Assembly: GCA_905182985.1 (NCBI GenBank)
Contig: CAJJDN010000064.1
Span: 251,895 to 315,894 of the forward strand
DNA from: Paramecium sonneborni
Lineage: Eukaryota > Ciliophora > Oligohymenophorea > Peniculida > Parameciidae
Length of the DNA stretch: 64,000 nt
Direction of reading: 5' to 3'
This document shows positions 22,854-35,580 of the stretch, one piece after another. The stretch's first letter is position 1. The number at the start of each line of letters is the position of its first letter. The position numbers were made by a program, and so were the translations under genes. Below the pieces are notes generated by a model. The model saw only the letters and a program-made list of their open reading frames with translations, did no database searches and had not been told where the DNA came from.

Positions 22854-23499
22854 ATGAACGATTTAAGAAGAATAGAAAAAGAGATCCAAGAGAAATAACG
22901 TTTAGTACAGTTCCTAGATGAAATAAGGCTCCAACATTTTATAAGAATCCGTATCGTCCAACAGCAAGATTGTTAAAATAAGTGAGAAGACAAGCGAATT
23001 TTATAAAGACGACAAGTCATTAGAAATATGAAGAAATGTTAGAGAAAGTAATGTAGAAAAGTCCACGACAATATAAAATGAGAGAATCACCAAATCATGA
23101 AGAAATATTGAATAAGATTATCTTTGAGTTAAAAAAAGAGATTTAATAAAAATAAACAAATTTGTATAATAAATAATAATTAGATCTCCAACATTTGGTA
23201 TAAGAAGAAAGGAATAGTTTGATTAACATGATAAGATATTAACTCTTAAGACTCTGATCTCACATATTCATAATGATCAAGCAGTAAAGAACCGTTAACG
23301 TCAATAAAAATTTCCATGCATCTAATAGGATAATAATTCATGTGATTCCGATAGAGTAATGTCAATAATTTCAGCATGTTCTAAATAAAATAGTTAGTTA
23401 GAAAAAATGCATAAATTTGTGCATTAAAAATAGAGAAACTAAAGAAAAAGATTTGCTTCATTAAATGATCAAATAGGATTACTATATTTATTAGAGTGA
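22854..23499 (+). CDS. Basic coiled-coil protein (200 aa), unknown
   Basis: ATG 22854 to TGA 23497-23499 with introns of 23 nt (GTACAGTTCC...AATAAG) and 20 nt (GTATAAGAAG...GAATAG). The spliced length is exactly 201 codons. The start MNDLRRIEKEIQEKQRL is helical. A Pro/Tyr/Arg segment (APTFYKNPYRPTARLLKQ) follows, then a Glu/Gln/Lys coiled coil, and a polar tail. Its stop is 10 nt from the stop of the TLDc gene on the other strand. No family recognised. Confidence 0.6.
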
Positions 23500-23509
23500 A
23501 TGTTCTCTA

Positions 23510-25003
23510 TCATTTTTACTCAATTACATTTTCTTTCTATTGTTCAATATCTTTAGATTGCAAATCTTCTTTATTAGTTTCTATCTTACTCTATAAATGA
23601 AGCAATGAATTTGCTTCTTTTTCTTCAACACTCCAAATTTCGATACAAGTTAACTAAATTATATAAATAATCTATACATTTAGGAATTCAATATGTGGTT
23701 CTAATAAATATCCCATTTCATAAGTTAAATCACATTAGTTATTTATTCTACAAGTAGCATTACCTTTTAAATTATCATCAAGCCAAATCCTATGATTTCC
23801 TTTTCCATCTCCTCCAAAGGCTAATCCTAAAGGTTAATCAACTCTAAAAGATTTATTGTTTATGTAAGCAAAACATTATTTTGACCTTTGATCAAAAGTA
23901 CTCATAAATAATTAATATTTTGGCATTAATGAAAATAAGAAGCTTTTTTCATCCCCAAAATATAAACTCTGAGGATCATTTTCACTATATAAAATATTCA
24001 TTGGATCTTTCAGTTTTCTCCTAATATAATGAGTTTCGAGTGTTGGATCTATTGAAATATATGCCCCAAAAACTTGTTGTTAAAAAGTATCATTTTATGC
24101 TAATACAATTTAACTAAAAAATTACACTCATCTTCTCTGTTTCTAAAAATGAATAATAAAGACTTTTAAGTATTTACAACAATATCCGAAATGTGATCTA
24201 AATCTTCATCACTTACAGATGATGAGAATTGTAATTATAATTATTTGATTTTACTAAAATCAGGAGAACTCAATTAAAGTAAGGCTAAAACTTGATCATT
24301 TAATATAAAACTAGAAGTATTCAATCTTGGTATTTCAATACGAGATTACTCTCCTAGAAATTTCATATTAAAATAATATTTGCATAGTTTATTGGCATAA
24401 ATCAACTAAGCTTTTGCCATACTAACAAACTAATTAAATGGTAATTCATCTTTTTAATCAAATATTGTATTTGTGACTGATCTAGCAGCTAAATCATTTC
24501 TTTAAGAATTTGTTATTTAACCACCTGAATAAATATTCAATAATTCCCTAATTACGATGCTACCTTATGAATAGCATACTGCAAATCTAGAATAACGGAT
24601 ATTTGATTAACTACCTATTTATAGAATCTTTATCATTTTCCAAACATTCTAAACTGATCAAGGCAAACAATTCAAACTTTTCTAAATTTCTAAACTTATA
24701 ATCACTAAGATAGTAATCTTTCAATTCTTTAAGCAATAACTCCACTAAAAATTTTAACAAGAACTTACATAAAACAACAAAATTAGTATAATTGACCTAA
24801 TGATTTGGACTTCGTTCAACCATCCAGTTGAATAATTTTATCGAAAAGTCTGGATTTTCAGGGAAATAAGGTAGAAAAGATCTTTCTACAAGATCTTTGC
24901 CTCCATTTAAGCATTAAAACAATTTTTCTAGTTATTAAAGCTATTCAGGTGTGAATGCAACTTTTGCATGTTTAGTGATCTCTTTAGATTTGGAATTTCC
25001 CAT
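23510..25003 (-). CDS. TLDc-domain protein, mEAK7/TLDC1-like, with myristoylation signal
   Basis: Starts MGNSKSKE at 25003, an N-myristoylation consensus (Gly2, Ser6) as in animal mEAK7 (MTOR-associated protein, TLDC1), which also starts MGNS. The middle part is helical. The C-terminal third is a TLDc domain: IDPTLE, LYFGDEKSFLFSL, then the hallmark LGLAFGGDGKGNHRIWLDDNL, the NN.C core, and a Glu-containing end with IEIWSV. TLDc proteins bind the V-ATPase and protect against oxidative stress; mEAK7 sits on lysosomes through its lipid. A phase-neutral 24-nt intron (GTAAGTTCTTG...TTTTAG) lies near 24750. Other joins before the TLDc domain were not fully resolved. Tail to tail with the coiled-coil gene (10 nt). 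Confidence 0.8.
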
Positions 25004-25059
25004 ATAAATTTATTGTAATTGTAAAACAAATTAAATTTATATATCTGATTTAATACTAC

Positions 25060-26384
25060 TCACAATGCTCTACTAAATGCTTAAATTCCTGTAATAGCTC
25101 TTGCTAAAATAAGTGCATGAATGTCTGATGCCCCTTCATATGTATTAACTGTTTCCAAATTAACCATATGTCTAATTATTTCATATTCATCACTGATTCC
25201 ATTTCCTCCCATAATATCTCTGCATTCTCGAGCAATCTTTAATGCAATTGCTAATAAATTAGGTTATATTTTATTACCACATGAATTTCTTTTAATTAAT
25301 GAAACTTATTCTGTAGCTAATTAATCATTCTCTTTAAGTCTACTCACTTGTAATACTGCTTATTAAGCTAAAGCAATATCAGTAACCATTTCTGCAAACT
25401 TCTTTTAAACCAATTAGAAAGAGGCTAAATTAGCATCAAACTATTTTCTATCTAAAGCATATTGACGAGTATGATGAAAACAAAATTCAGCTGCTCCTAA
25501 AGTTCCCCAAGCAATTCCAAATCTTGCATTATTTAAACATGAAAATGGACCTTTCAAACCTTTTACAGATGTAAACATATTTTCTTATGGCACTTTAACA
25601 TTATCCATAATAATCTATCCTGTTATTGAAGATCTTAATGATAATTTTCCTTCTATTTTTGGAGTAGAAAGGCCTTTCATTCCTTTCTCTAATACAAACC
25701 CTCTTATGTCTCCTTTTTCATCTTTTGCCCAAACTACAAATACATCAGCTATTGGAGAGTTTGTAATCCAACTCTTAGTACCATTCAATATATAATAGTT
25801 GTCTTTTTTCTTTGCATGAGACTTCATTGATCCAGGATCAGAACCTATGTTTTCATAACATTTACTAACTTACCATGATCAGGCTCTGTCAAACCAAAAG
25901 CACCTACATATTCACCACTAGCTAATTTTGGAATGTATTTATCTTTCAATTCTTTTGATCCAAATTAATAGATTGGATGTATCACCAAAGAACTTTATAC
26001 TGATAAAGCAGATCTGTATCCAGAATCAACACGTTCAATTTCTTTATTAATCAAACCATATGCTGTATAAGACACACCAGAAAGGTCATATTCTGAAATT
26101 GTACATCCCAAAAATCCTAATTTTCCCATTTCTTTATATATTTCTGGATCAAAATGCTCCTTACGGAAAGCCTCTCTAATTCTTGGCTATAATTATGATT
26201 GTGCATAATTAGCTGCTTAATCTCTAATCTTTTAAATTATTTAATTCTTTACCAACTTTTCCTCACTTGTTAATTAACTTTCCAAATTTAAAGGGTCTTT
26301 ATAATTGAAAGCTACAAATTTCTCTGATGCAAACTATTTAATTTGTTTGTTGAACAATTATCTTAATAAATTATTTTTACGCAT
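25060..26384 (-). CDS. Glutaryl-CoA dehydrogenase (mitochondrial)
   Basis: 431 residues, one 29-nt intron (GTAAGTTAGT...ACATAG); the spliced length is exactly 432 codons. The N-terminus [18 protein letters not shown] is basic and amphipathic, as in mitochondrial targeting. The acyl-CoA dehydrogenase fold is complete: [11 protein letters not shown], the [15 protein letters not shown] flavin region, DNVKVP, the ARFGIAWG helix, the QYALDRKQF motif, and the [10 protein letters not shown] loop. The Glu of [14 protein letters not shown] is the catalytic base of the glutaryl-CoA subgroup. The enzyme oxidises and decarboxylates glutaryl-CoA to crotonyl-CoA in lysine and tryptophan breakdown, passing electrons through FAD to ETF. 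All key residues I can see are kept. The upstream gene on the same strand (TLDc) starts 56 nt after its stop. Confidence 0.93.
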
Positions 26385-26626
26385 TATATTTAATTATTTC
26401 TAATAATATATCAGATTATTATACATAAAAATATAAGATTTATTTTTAGAAACGAGTTTATACTAGTTTATATTAATTATAAGCTTAATTTATTTTCTTA
26501 ATAGAAAAATTAAATAAATTCATTCTAATTCTTTTAAATCAACTTATTATTCTATTAGTTTGAAATTTAATGATTAAAAAAAAATTAAATAAATTTTATT
26601 ATTAAAAAAAATAATAGAAATTAGAA

Positions 26627-27247
26627 ATGTGCTAAATAATTTCAGTCTCAAATAATGATGATGATGTTGAAATTCTTGATTATCAACATAATTTAAAATA
26701 TTGCTCAATTTAAATAAAGAATTAAGCCGGATACATTTTGTGGGATTAATAAGTTTAATACTTTTAGAATTGCCCATTTTAAGAAAAGTTTGAATTTGGG
26801 TTAAAACCACAAAAAATAAATGTATTATAAAAAGGAAGATCATAATAATCTGAACTGATAATTAATGACAATAAAGTAATTTTAAAAAACAAAGATAAAG
26901 ATTTGATTTTTTATTAATTATTTGAAAGGTAACAAGTAAGAATGGAGAATGTTTAAAGAATAAATTAATATATTGTTCATTATGATAATAATAATAAAAA
27001 TATACAATTTTCAGATGGTATGAATAAAATTCAATCAATTTAACTAACTGAAAGTAGATAAATTTTAATGATAAATGGAGTTAATTTAGGAACTGCTTTT
27101 CAATAATCTGATGGTAGTATATGTTATTAAGGAAATAATTAATGTGTTTATTGTATAATAAAGTAAAATGAAGAACTCGAACTTAAGAATTTTTAAAATT
27201 TTTAAATCGGAATTAATCAACTCTGTATAGAATACTAATTTTATTGA
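26627..27247 (+). CDS. Hypothetical protein (206 aa), unknown
   Basis: Single exon from ATG 26627 to TGA 27245-27247, exactly 207 codons. The sequence is rich in Gln, Asn and Ile with several Cys (YCSI, NCPF, CYQGNNQCVYC). It has no hydrophobic segment long enough for a membrane span. Text such as KIQSIQLTESRQ and NGVNLGTAFQQSDGS looks like a globular beta-rich fold. Its stop is 25 nt from the stop of the convergent kinase gene. The opposite strand holds shorter open frames, which I regard as shadows. No family recognised. Confidence 0.55.
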
Positions 27248-27272
27248 ATTTTTTATTGTTTGTATATAAATC

Positions 27273-29017
27273 TCACTTGAATAATGCTGCAAATTCTTAA
27301 AAATCTACTAAATTATCTTAATTTTTATCAACAAGTTAAAAAACAAGAGTTTGTTCTTCAATTGTTGATGAATTATCCATGACCTTGCACAATTATTAAA
27401 ATTCTGCAAGTTCTAATTTTTAATTCTTATTTTTATCAAAATTCTGGAATATTTACTCAATTTTTAAATTATTTTATTTAACAATTCTCACTAATTCAGA
27501 AAGTATTTTCTAAAAATATTAAATAATATATAATACATTAGCTTTTTCTTTAGCTGGATTAAACTTTGAATCTTAATCAGTTCCATATGAAAGTTCTCTC
27601 TTAAATTCATCAAAACTAATTTTTTTATCATTATTCTTATCAAATTTATTAAAGACAACTTGAATTTCTTCATTTTTTAATGCTGGTGCAACAGTACGAC
27701 ATAATTTAGTAAATTCATCAAAATCTAAATCACCTTACTAATCTTTGTCAAAATTTTTGAAAATATCTTCAATTTTCAAATTATTAGCTTTAATAATTTC
27801 TTTTAGATCAACAATAAGCCTTTCAGCTACATCTTTTAAATTAGAGTAATCATAATCACAAAATAATTTTTTAAATTCATCAATGCTAACCTTTTAATCT
27901 CCACTTTTATCTACCAATTTAAATAAATGTTCAACTTCTTTATGAGTTACTCTTGAATCTAATGCTTATATAAAATTATAAAATTCATTTAAATCTAAAT
28001 TTCCTCCTTTATCTTAATCAAATATTTTGAATTGTTATTCCAAATTTAGATTCTTAGCTTAAATAATCTTTTATATATTAGCTAAAATTTGTTTAGAAAT
28101 TTCATCAACTTAAAAGTTATCCTAAGGAATAAAATTTATTAATACATATTATCTATCATTTTATGATATTTTAAGTACATCATGTTTAAAAACATCATTC
28201 CACCCTATTCTTTAATTTTCATCAATAGTCAAACATTTTTTTATAAAATCTTTGAATTATTCTGAAACTTTTTTTTCAATTGGAAATTTTAATGGTGATG
28301 ATTTAATGTTTAATAGATAAGAGTTGAGATCTCTACAAGGCCAAGGTTATCTACCATAAAGCATTTCATAAGCCATCACTCCAATTGACCAAATATCACA
28401 TTTAGCTGTATATGCGGTATTTTGAAGGAGTTAAGGTGCCATATAAATAGGAGTTCCAACACAATCTCTAATTAGTTATCTACCTGTTATATCAGCTTTA
28501 GTAGCAAATCCAAAGTCAGCAACCTTATGAATATTCTTATGAATGAGTGAATTTTCTGGTTTTATATCTCTATGAATATATCCTGCTTTTGTCATCTCTT
28601 AGAATCCAAGCATTAATTATTATAACACTTATTAGGCTAAAACTTCATCTAACATTCCTTAGTGTCTACTTAAAAAGTGTCTTAAGTCTCCACCATCACA
28701 AAGTTCTATTATTAATACCTAATAAATTATAGATATTTTTTACTGTTTATTTTGAATCACCAAATGTATCTACAAGTCGAACAATGTTTGGATGTTAAAG
28801 TTATTTCATTATAGCTATTTCTTTATGTAATGCATCAATCATGAATTGATCATCAAACAAAGTCATATCCATAACTAAACTCAAAATATTCAATAATACT
28901 TTTTATAGCTACAGCATCTCCGGTTTAAGTATCTTTACCTTTATAAACTCTTCCAAATGAACCACGTCCAAGAAAATCTTTCTCCAAGTATTAATATCTA
29001 TTCTGTAATGTTTACAT
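27273..29017 (-). CDS. Calcium-dependent protein kinase with six EF-hands (copy A)
   Basis: About 564 residues; two 25-nt introns lie in the kinase part and an optional 27-nt one between EF-hands. The kinase has [22 protein letters not shown] and DFGFA, and [11 protein letters not shown] where most kinases have APE; the Glu is replaced by Gln (TAA codon near 28432). Six EF-hand loops follow, for example [52 protein letters not shown] and DKNQDNLVDFQEF. Typical CDPKs have four. Calcium binding would release the kinase domain, phosphorylating Ser/Thr on unknown targets. The activation-segment wording resembles ULK-type kinases. A close tandem paralog starts 55 nt upstream on the same strand. 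Confidence 0.9.
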
Positions 29018-29072
29018 ATAATAATTATTTATTAAATCTATAATGTTTACACATCTTAAATATGAATCAAAT

Positions 29073-30871
29073 TCATTTAAAAAACTAGATGAATTCTTCA
29101 TATCTAATTAACTAATCCTAATTTTTATCTGCTGCTTTAAAAACTTAATGTATTTCATTATCCGTTATTACTTTCATCAAATCTCTACACATAATTGTAA
29201 ACTCTTCAAAATTCATTTTATTACTTTTGCTAGAATTGAAGGTTTTGAAAATGTTTTCACTTGTTTCTTTTTTACTTTTTATTTGTAAAACTAATTCATT
29301 TTATAATTTCTATTTTGATTATAAAGTTTATATACTTGTAATTTTAGTTTTTCATAGTTTTATCCTTAAGGACAAATTACTTTTTTAAATTCTTCTAAAC
29401 TTATAGAGTTATTATGGTCTTTATCAAACTCAGTAAAAACCTTACAAATTATTAATATATGATATTACTATGAAAATCTCCTTTGGTTTTAAAGCTGGAG
29501 CAATTCGTGTAATAAGTTTCGTAAATTCATCAAGCTTTAAATCTCCTTCTTTATCTTCATCATAAAAATGAAAAATCTAATCAACATTTAATTTATTATT
29601 TGCAATAATCTCCTTTAAATCTGAGATTATTCTTTACGCAAGATTTTTTAAATCCGAGAAATCATTTCCACAAAAAATGACCTAAAATTCTTTCAAATTG
29701 ATTTTTTAATTTTTTTCTTAATCTAAAAAAATAAATAATTTAGATATTTCTTTAGAAGTTAGAGATGGATCGATTTTAATTATGAATTAAAGAAACTCAT
29801 TAAAATCTAAATTTCCTTCTTTATCTAAATCATGCTTATTGAATTGCTCTTCTAATTTTAGCTATCTTATTTAAGCAATGTATTAAATATTTTTTAGAAT
29901 TGTCTTTGTTTCCTCATCGATTTCAATAATTTTCTAATTTTAAATTAAAACTTACAAATGTCTTTTATGCTATTTATCTTGTATCAATTAATGGATGTTC
30001 AAAAAGTTCTTTCCATGAAATTCTTTAATTTTCATCAACTTTTAAACATTATCTAACAAAATCTATCTTTAATATATAAATTACTTTTATATTATTCAGA
30101 AACTGCTTTGTCAATAGGAAACCTTAGAGGATAGCATTTAATATTTTTTAAATATGATTTCATGTCTCTGCAAGGCCATGGTTGACGACCATAAATCATT
30201 TCGTAAGCTATGATTCCCAAAGACCATATATCACATTTAGAAGTATAAGGAATATTCTCTAACAATTATGGAGCCATATATAAAGGAGTTCCAACTTATT
30301 AATTGAGTATTTCATTATTCAACACTTTAGTGGCAAATCCAAAATCTGCCAACTTAAAGATTCCATTTTTTATTAAAATATTGGCAGGTTTAACATCACG
30401 ATGAATATAACCTTTTGCTATTACCTCTCTAAAGCCATTAACAATTTATATTAATATTTATGTCGCTGTATGTTCATCAAGCATTGATCCATTTTAATCT
30501 ATAAATTTTGATAAATCTCCTCCTTCACAATAATCAATAATTACAATCTAACAGATTTTTTTTATAATTACATTCAGCTTATCACCCATATGATAATCTA
30601 TAAATTTAACAATATTGGGATGATTAAATTCCTTCATTATCTTCATCTCTGTCTTGAAATTCTCTATCAACTATTAATCATATAAATCATCCAATTTCAA
30701 AACTAAAATAGAATTTTAAGTACATTTTATAGCTACTTATTAATTATTTTTTTAATCAACACCTTTATACACAGTTCCAAATGCTCCACTCCCTAATTCA
30801 TCATTCTCAGAATATGAATATCTATTCAAGATTTTTTTCATTAATTCAAATTTTATTATGTGATTTGACAT
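29073..30871 (-). CDS. Calcium-dependent protein kinase with six EF-hands (copy B)
   Basis: Same order as its downstream neighbour: MSNHIIKFELMKK, GSGAFGTVYKG, AIK, HRDVKPANIL, DFGFA, GTPLYMAPQLL (again Gln for the APE Glu, near 30267), IWSLGIIAYEM, then a linker and EF-hand loops such as DLDKEGNLDFNEF, DQEKNQKINLKEF, DEDKEGDLKLDEF and DKNQDQLIRYEEF. Two further loops are weaker (one with SSKSNKMNF, where the Ca ligands are partly changed). At least one 24-nt intron is visible in the kinase part. Clearly a tandem duplicate of the gene at 27273-29017, now well diverged. The divergent start region to the next gene (about 320 nt) probably holds promoters for both. Confidence 0.88.
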
Positions 30872-31191
30872 ACCCCCCAAAAATTAATTAATACTTAATA
30901 CTTAATCATAAATTATATCATATATCAGATTTTTACAGAAGAATTATAATTCGTAAAGTAAACAAAGATTAAATAATTTTTTAATTATAAATATCAAAAT
31001 ATTCAAGCTTGATAATCAATATATTAATTATACTTGCTCTTATAATCTAATATTATAATTTTTATAATTCATTCATTGTATTACTAAATAATTACAAATT
31101 TAATTGCTCAATAAGGGGTTTCAATTAGATAATTTTGAATATCGCAAATATTATCTGACGAATCCAAAAATTATTTATTTTTAATTAACAA
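30872..31191. promoter_or_regulatory. Divergent intergenic region between kinase B and tmcB-like gene
   Basis: About 320 nt, AT-rich, between two start codons facing away from each other. Tandem TTAATACTTAATACTTAATC repeats follow the kinase ATG (about 30884-30906). No other motif recognised. Promoter function is inferred from orientation only. Confidence 0.4.
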
Positions 31192-34100
31192 ATGAACATC
31201 CGCTTTTAAAAAATGCTAAATTACTTCTTGGATTTATACATTCAAAATGAAGAACAATTAATAATTTTTCCAAGATCTCTTGTTTTGATTTTGAGAATTT
31301 AATCATCGCTATAAAGTTTATCATATATATATGGAAGTGAAATAAATTCATATGTGACATTATTAAGTGAATTTGCAAGACCTTAATTATTTTTTGCTCC
31401 ATTAGATGCAGCTTAATACATTATTTTGGTTTTATGTAATTTTTATATCATAAATTTGTTCTCAATAAACGCACATAGTAAATATTTTGGAATTTTTGGA
31501 TAATTATTAAGAAGCAGTTTACTAAATTTTTTTTTTGAATATAGCACAGGATAATTAAAACTGCTTACACATTCATTCTTAATTCTTATATCATTTAGCG
31601 AAACCTTAGTTTTATCTGGGACATTAAATGCAAATACAACAAATTTTTAAAATACGCGATTTTCATTCTTAGATTTAATCTTAGCTATTTTAAATTATAT
31701 CATAATGATAGTATATTCATATTACGAAAAATAGTAAGTTATAACAGTGTTAGCTTTAACAATAAACATTTTAAAGGCAATAAATCTAATAATGTTTTCC
31801 CCGTTAAAAAATTTTTAAACTCAATCAATCTTACTTTCAATAAATCTTTACACATTATTTTTAGGACTTCTAAAAGTTGCATCTATAGAAAAGAATTTTA
31901 CAAGTGAAATAGTGCTTATACCATTATTTTTAAATGTTACTTTTATTTATTAGTCTAGGTAATTTAGACAAACAATTTAACATACTAAAAAAGGTTATTG
32001 TAATGTAATTAATATTTTAATATATCTTGATAATATTAAGGACATTAAAGCAATTAAGATAGAGAAACCATAAAATGCTAAAGAGAGAATTATATACTCT
32101 AGTATTCTTATGCTATAAGGATATGATTATGAAGCATATTTAGAATTAAATTAAATTCCAGAATAATAATTAAATGTTTTAGATAAGTTTAAAAAAAAAG
32201 TAGTTTTAAAATAGTGCATCAATAAAATTGATTGCAAGATTTAGGTTGAATCTAATTAATAGCATAAAATTGCTTTAGCAGTTAGTTCTTTAATGGCTAG
32301 TGAAGACTCTAATTATTTAATTAGAAATGATATACTATGTATTTTAAAAGAGAAGATTACCTGTTAATAGTTATTGATGTAAAGTTAAACATATAATCAT
32401 TATAACTAATATCTCAAATTTATACAAAATGCCTTAAGTTTATAAAATAAGTTAGAAAAGTAATATAGAGAATTTCCTTGTGATAAAACTCAAAGTATTT
32501 TAGGATTTTTTTATGCAGAAATAATGAATGATTTTTTGACGACTAATCAATTATTTAGCATAATTGCATTTTCTGATGAAAAAATAAAAAGAGTTGGGAC
32601 ATATTAAGATATTTTTTCAAATAAGATGATTTATTTAATATCTAAATTCACAAACACTTTAATTATTAAAAGATGTTCAAATGATGCTAATTAATTATTA
32701 CATATGACTAATGAATAATTACAAGGAAAATCTGTAAATTGTCTTATTCCACCTGGAATTGCAGAACATCATGATAAATTTATTTTTAAATTTCTTTAAA
32801 CAGGATAAGCTAAATATATGAGAAAGATTAATTAAAGTTATCTTTATTATTCCCATAAGAATTTAATGACAGTTGTAGAATTTGTATTTGATGTAAATTT
32901 ATTTAATGATTTCAGTTTTATATCATTCATTTAACCTACATCAAATTAACAAATGTTTTTAATTGTCAATTAAAATTAAAAAATCTCTTGTTTAAGTGAA
33001 GGACTAGTCATTGAATTAGGAATGAAAATTCCAATCCAAAATTATATAGGAATTAATATTAAGGCAATTCTACCTGATTTTCCATTATTAATATCAGGAA
33101 CTTAATTTATTGAAAATGCAGAAGCTCATTTTTCTAAATTTAATGATGAAAATATATAAATTGCAGGTTCCACATAATTTGTAACTTTTATTACATCTTA
33201 TAATGTGATTTCATGTTAATTTTAAGAAGAAGATTTATATTAGATCATAACTTTTGACTTTTTCAAAAAACCAACATATTAATATTAACCAAGCATATCT
33301 AATTTAAGTCCAACATTAAGTCCAAGAAAAATTGATGATTAACATTTAAATTTCTTTAGTTTAGTCAATTAAGAAAGTCATGTAAAAATTCCATATAATG
33401 AAACTATTAGTTAGAAAAAACATACAAATTCATTTAATCAAAAATAATTAAAAGAAAGTTAAAAAGTAATAGTTAATTAAACTGAATAAAATGAAGTTAA
33501 ACTTTTTTCTTATTTTGAACATACTAATTTAATTAGCCCTAGTAGATAAAACGACAATTTACTTGTTTAATAACAATATTACTCTAAATCAAAATCTAAT
33601 AAGTTATTATTATAAATTTCTGGTTAAGAATAAGATTAATATAGTAATGAAAAATAATAAGCATTTTAAGATGATAGATCTTCTCAAATTTCAAGTTTAC
33701 AAGGAGCTAGACGATCAAAATTTTTTAAGAAATATGAAATCTTTACTAAGATTAAAGAATCAAGTTCATTATCCAAAAACCATAAATTATTTCTTATAAT
33801 GTTTTTTTTTTGCATTGTTATCTAATTTATTATTTAAATTATAGTAATTTATATCTATTATAAATTAGTAATTAATAGAAATTAACAGAAATTTGAAAGG
33901 ACTCGCATCTGATATAGACTTACTTTAAATTAAGAATTTTATATTTCAACCTCTTGAAACATTTTTAGTAACAAGATGGACAATAGTAAATTATAATTTA
34001 ATGAGAGATTAAAAAGAAATTAATTTAGCATAACATGCTGATTTAATTAAATTCCCAAGATCTAATCTTAATTTGGGTTACGATTCTTTGGATGAGAATC

Positions 34101-35580
34101 TAAAAAAGGCTTTTAATAGACCTGAATTATAATAATTTCTTAAGAATACATATTTGGAAGTTTATATATATGTCAAAACAAATTAAGGTGAAATATATAA
34201 TATATCTCTGCGAAACAGTATAAATATTTTGATTAATTATTAATACACTTTTAAAATGGCATATATAATTGATGGAGCAGCTGTAGCAGATAGTCCTTAT
34301 GTATATTTTTAATATAGAAATTATTTACCAATAAAAGAGAAATTCTCTAATTTAAATGAAATAGTGTTAATTTAAACAATTTAAAGAGCAGCGAATATAA
34401 ATGAAAAAGTTAAAGTAATTTTTGTTATAAGCATATCTGCACTAATTCTATTTTTATCTTTAATTTTACTTCACTTTATCAGAATAACCAGAAATATAAA
34501 TAGATATTATCTTTTGATGTAAAATATATCTAATTAATATATTGAAAATGATCTAAGTAGATTGAAAAGTTTAACAGAAAAAATTAGTAAAGATTAAAAT
34601 CTATTATTTAAATATTATTTTAGTTTGTCTGAAAAAGAGAAAATATTTGAAAGTATAAGTGATAGAAATACTACTATGAGGAGATTAAACTAAAAATTAC
34701 AATCTTTTAGTATGTAAGATATATATTATTATCTATTCATTTTCATAACGATATTGATAATAGTTGGAAATGCAATTTTAACTTATTATGAAGGCTAAAC
34801 ATATTTAAATAAATATCCAGCCACATCACGTTTTTATAAAGCTGTATCAGATATTGGTACAGATGTACCTACGATGTATGCTCAAAGAGATGTACTTTAT
34901 GGAAGAACTTATTTTCCTTATTATACTTAAGTTGATATTGAAAATATTTTAAAGGAGGTTGAAATGGCAATTTATAGAACCTAACTATTTTCAAGTTAAG
35001 ATTATGATTTTGATAAGTATTTTTTACAATTATTACAGTTTTCTCGTTTCCGATGCATTTAAAGAGTATTTTTAAATTCTGTAAGTTAAAGATTTGTGTG
35101 AATATATTTCTGAAGAATTAAAAGAAAGTTCATAAATTCTCTGTCCTTAAGTAATGAGCCAAAATATGAAGAGAGGATTAAAAGCTGTCTTGATATATAT
35201 AATCAATTTTATAAAGACAGATATGGAAATTAATAAGTTTTAAGTCAGAACTTAAGCTAGTTTTTTAGAATTAGAAGGGGCCTTTTTAGTCTCGAATCTC
35301 ATTAAACTTATTAATGATAAATTCAATTAAGATTTAATGAATTAAACTTAATACTATATCTCAACAGTTAATGTAAAAATTTTATTTATTATAGATTCAT
35401 AACATTTTTGTTCTAATTTTATTTTCCTTTGTTGCATTGATCATACTAACTATTTTGATACAAAAACTAAAATAAAAATTTCATCTTGTCAAAAGATTAG
35501 CATATCTATTACCTTAAAGAACTTTATTATTTGATGATGTTTTTGAAAGAAATATCAGATAATTATTACAGCAAAATTGA
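31192..35580 (+). CDS. tmcB-like multi-pass membrane protein with PAS-type domain
   Basis: 1,439 residues: removing introns of 25 nt (near 33841), 22 nt (near 35020) and 22 nt (near 35373) leaves exactly 1,440 codons. The N-terminal third (31213-31990) has many hydrophobic segments (LVLILRI, LILAILNYIIMIV, LYTLFLGLLKV, VLIPLFLNV). A soluble helical linker follows, then a PAS-like module with LQGKSVNCLIPPGIAEHHDKF, a signature I associate with the ciliate tmcB-like family. A Ser/Gln-rich stretch comes next, then four more membrane spans (about 33790, 34420, 34720, 35410) around long extracellular loops. Members are numerous in ciliates and probably sense signals or stretch at the membrane; function unproved. 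The frame is followed by an in-frame extension with another hydrophobic stretch. Confidence 0.85.

Noticed and set aside
31242..31983. A long minus-strand open frame opposite the start of the tmcB-like gene
   Set aside because: With TGA as the only stop, antisense frames stay open easily. The plus-strand reading gives a continuous multi-pass protein with family motifs and an exact codon count after intron removal; the minus reading needs an unexplained frame change.
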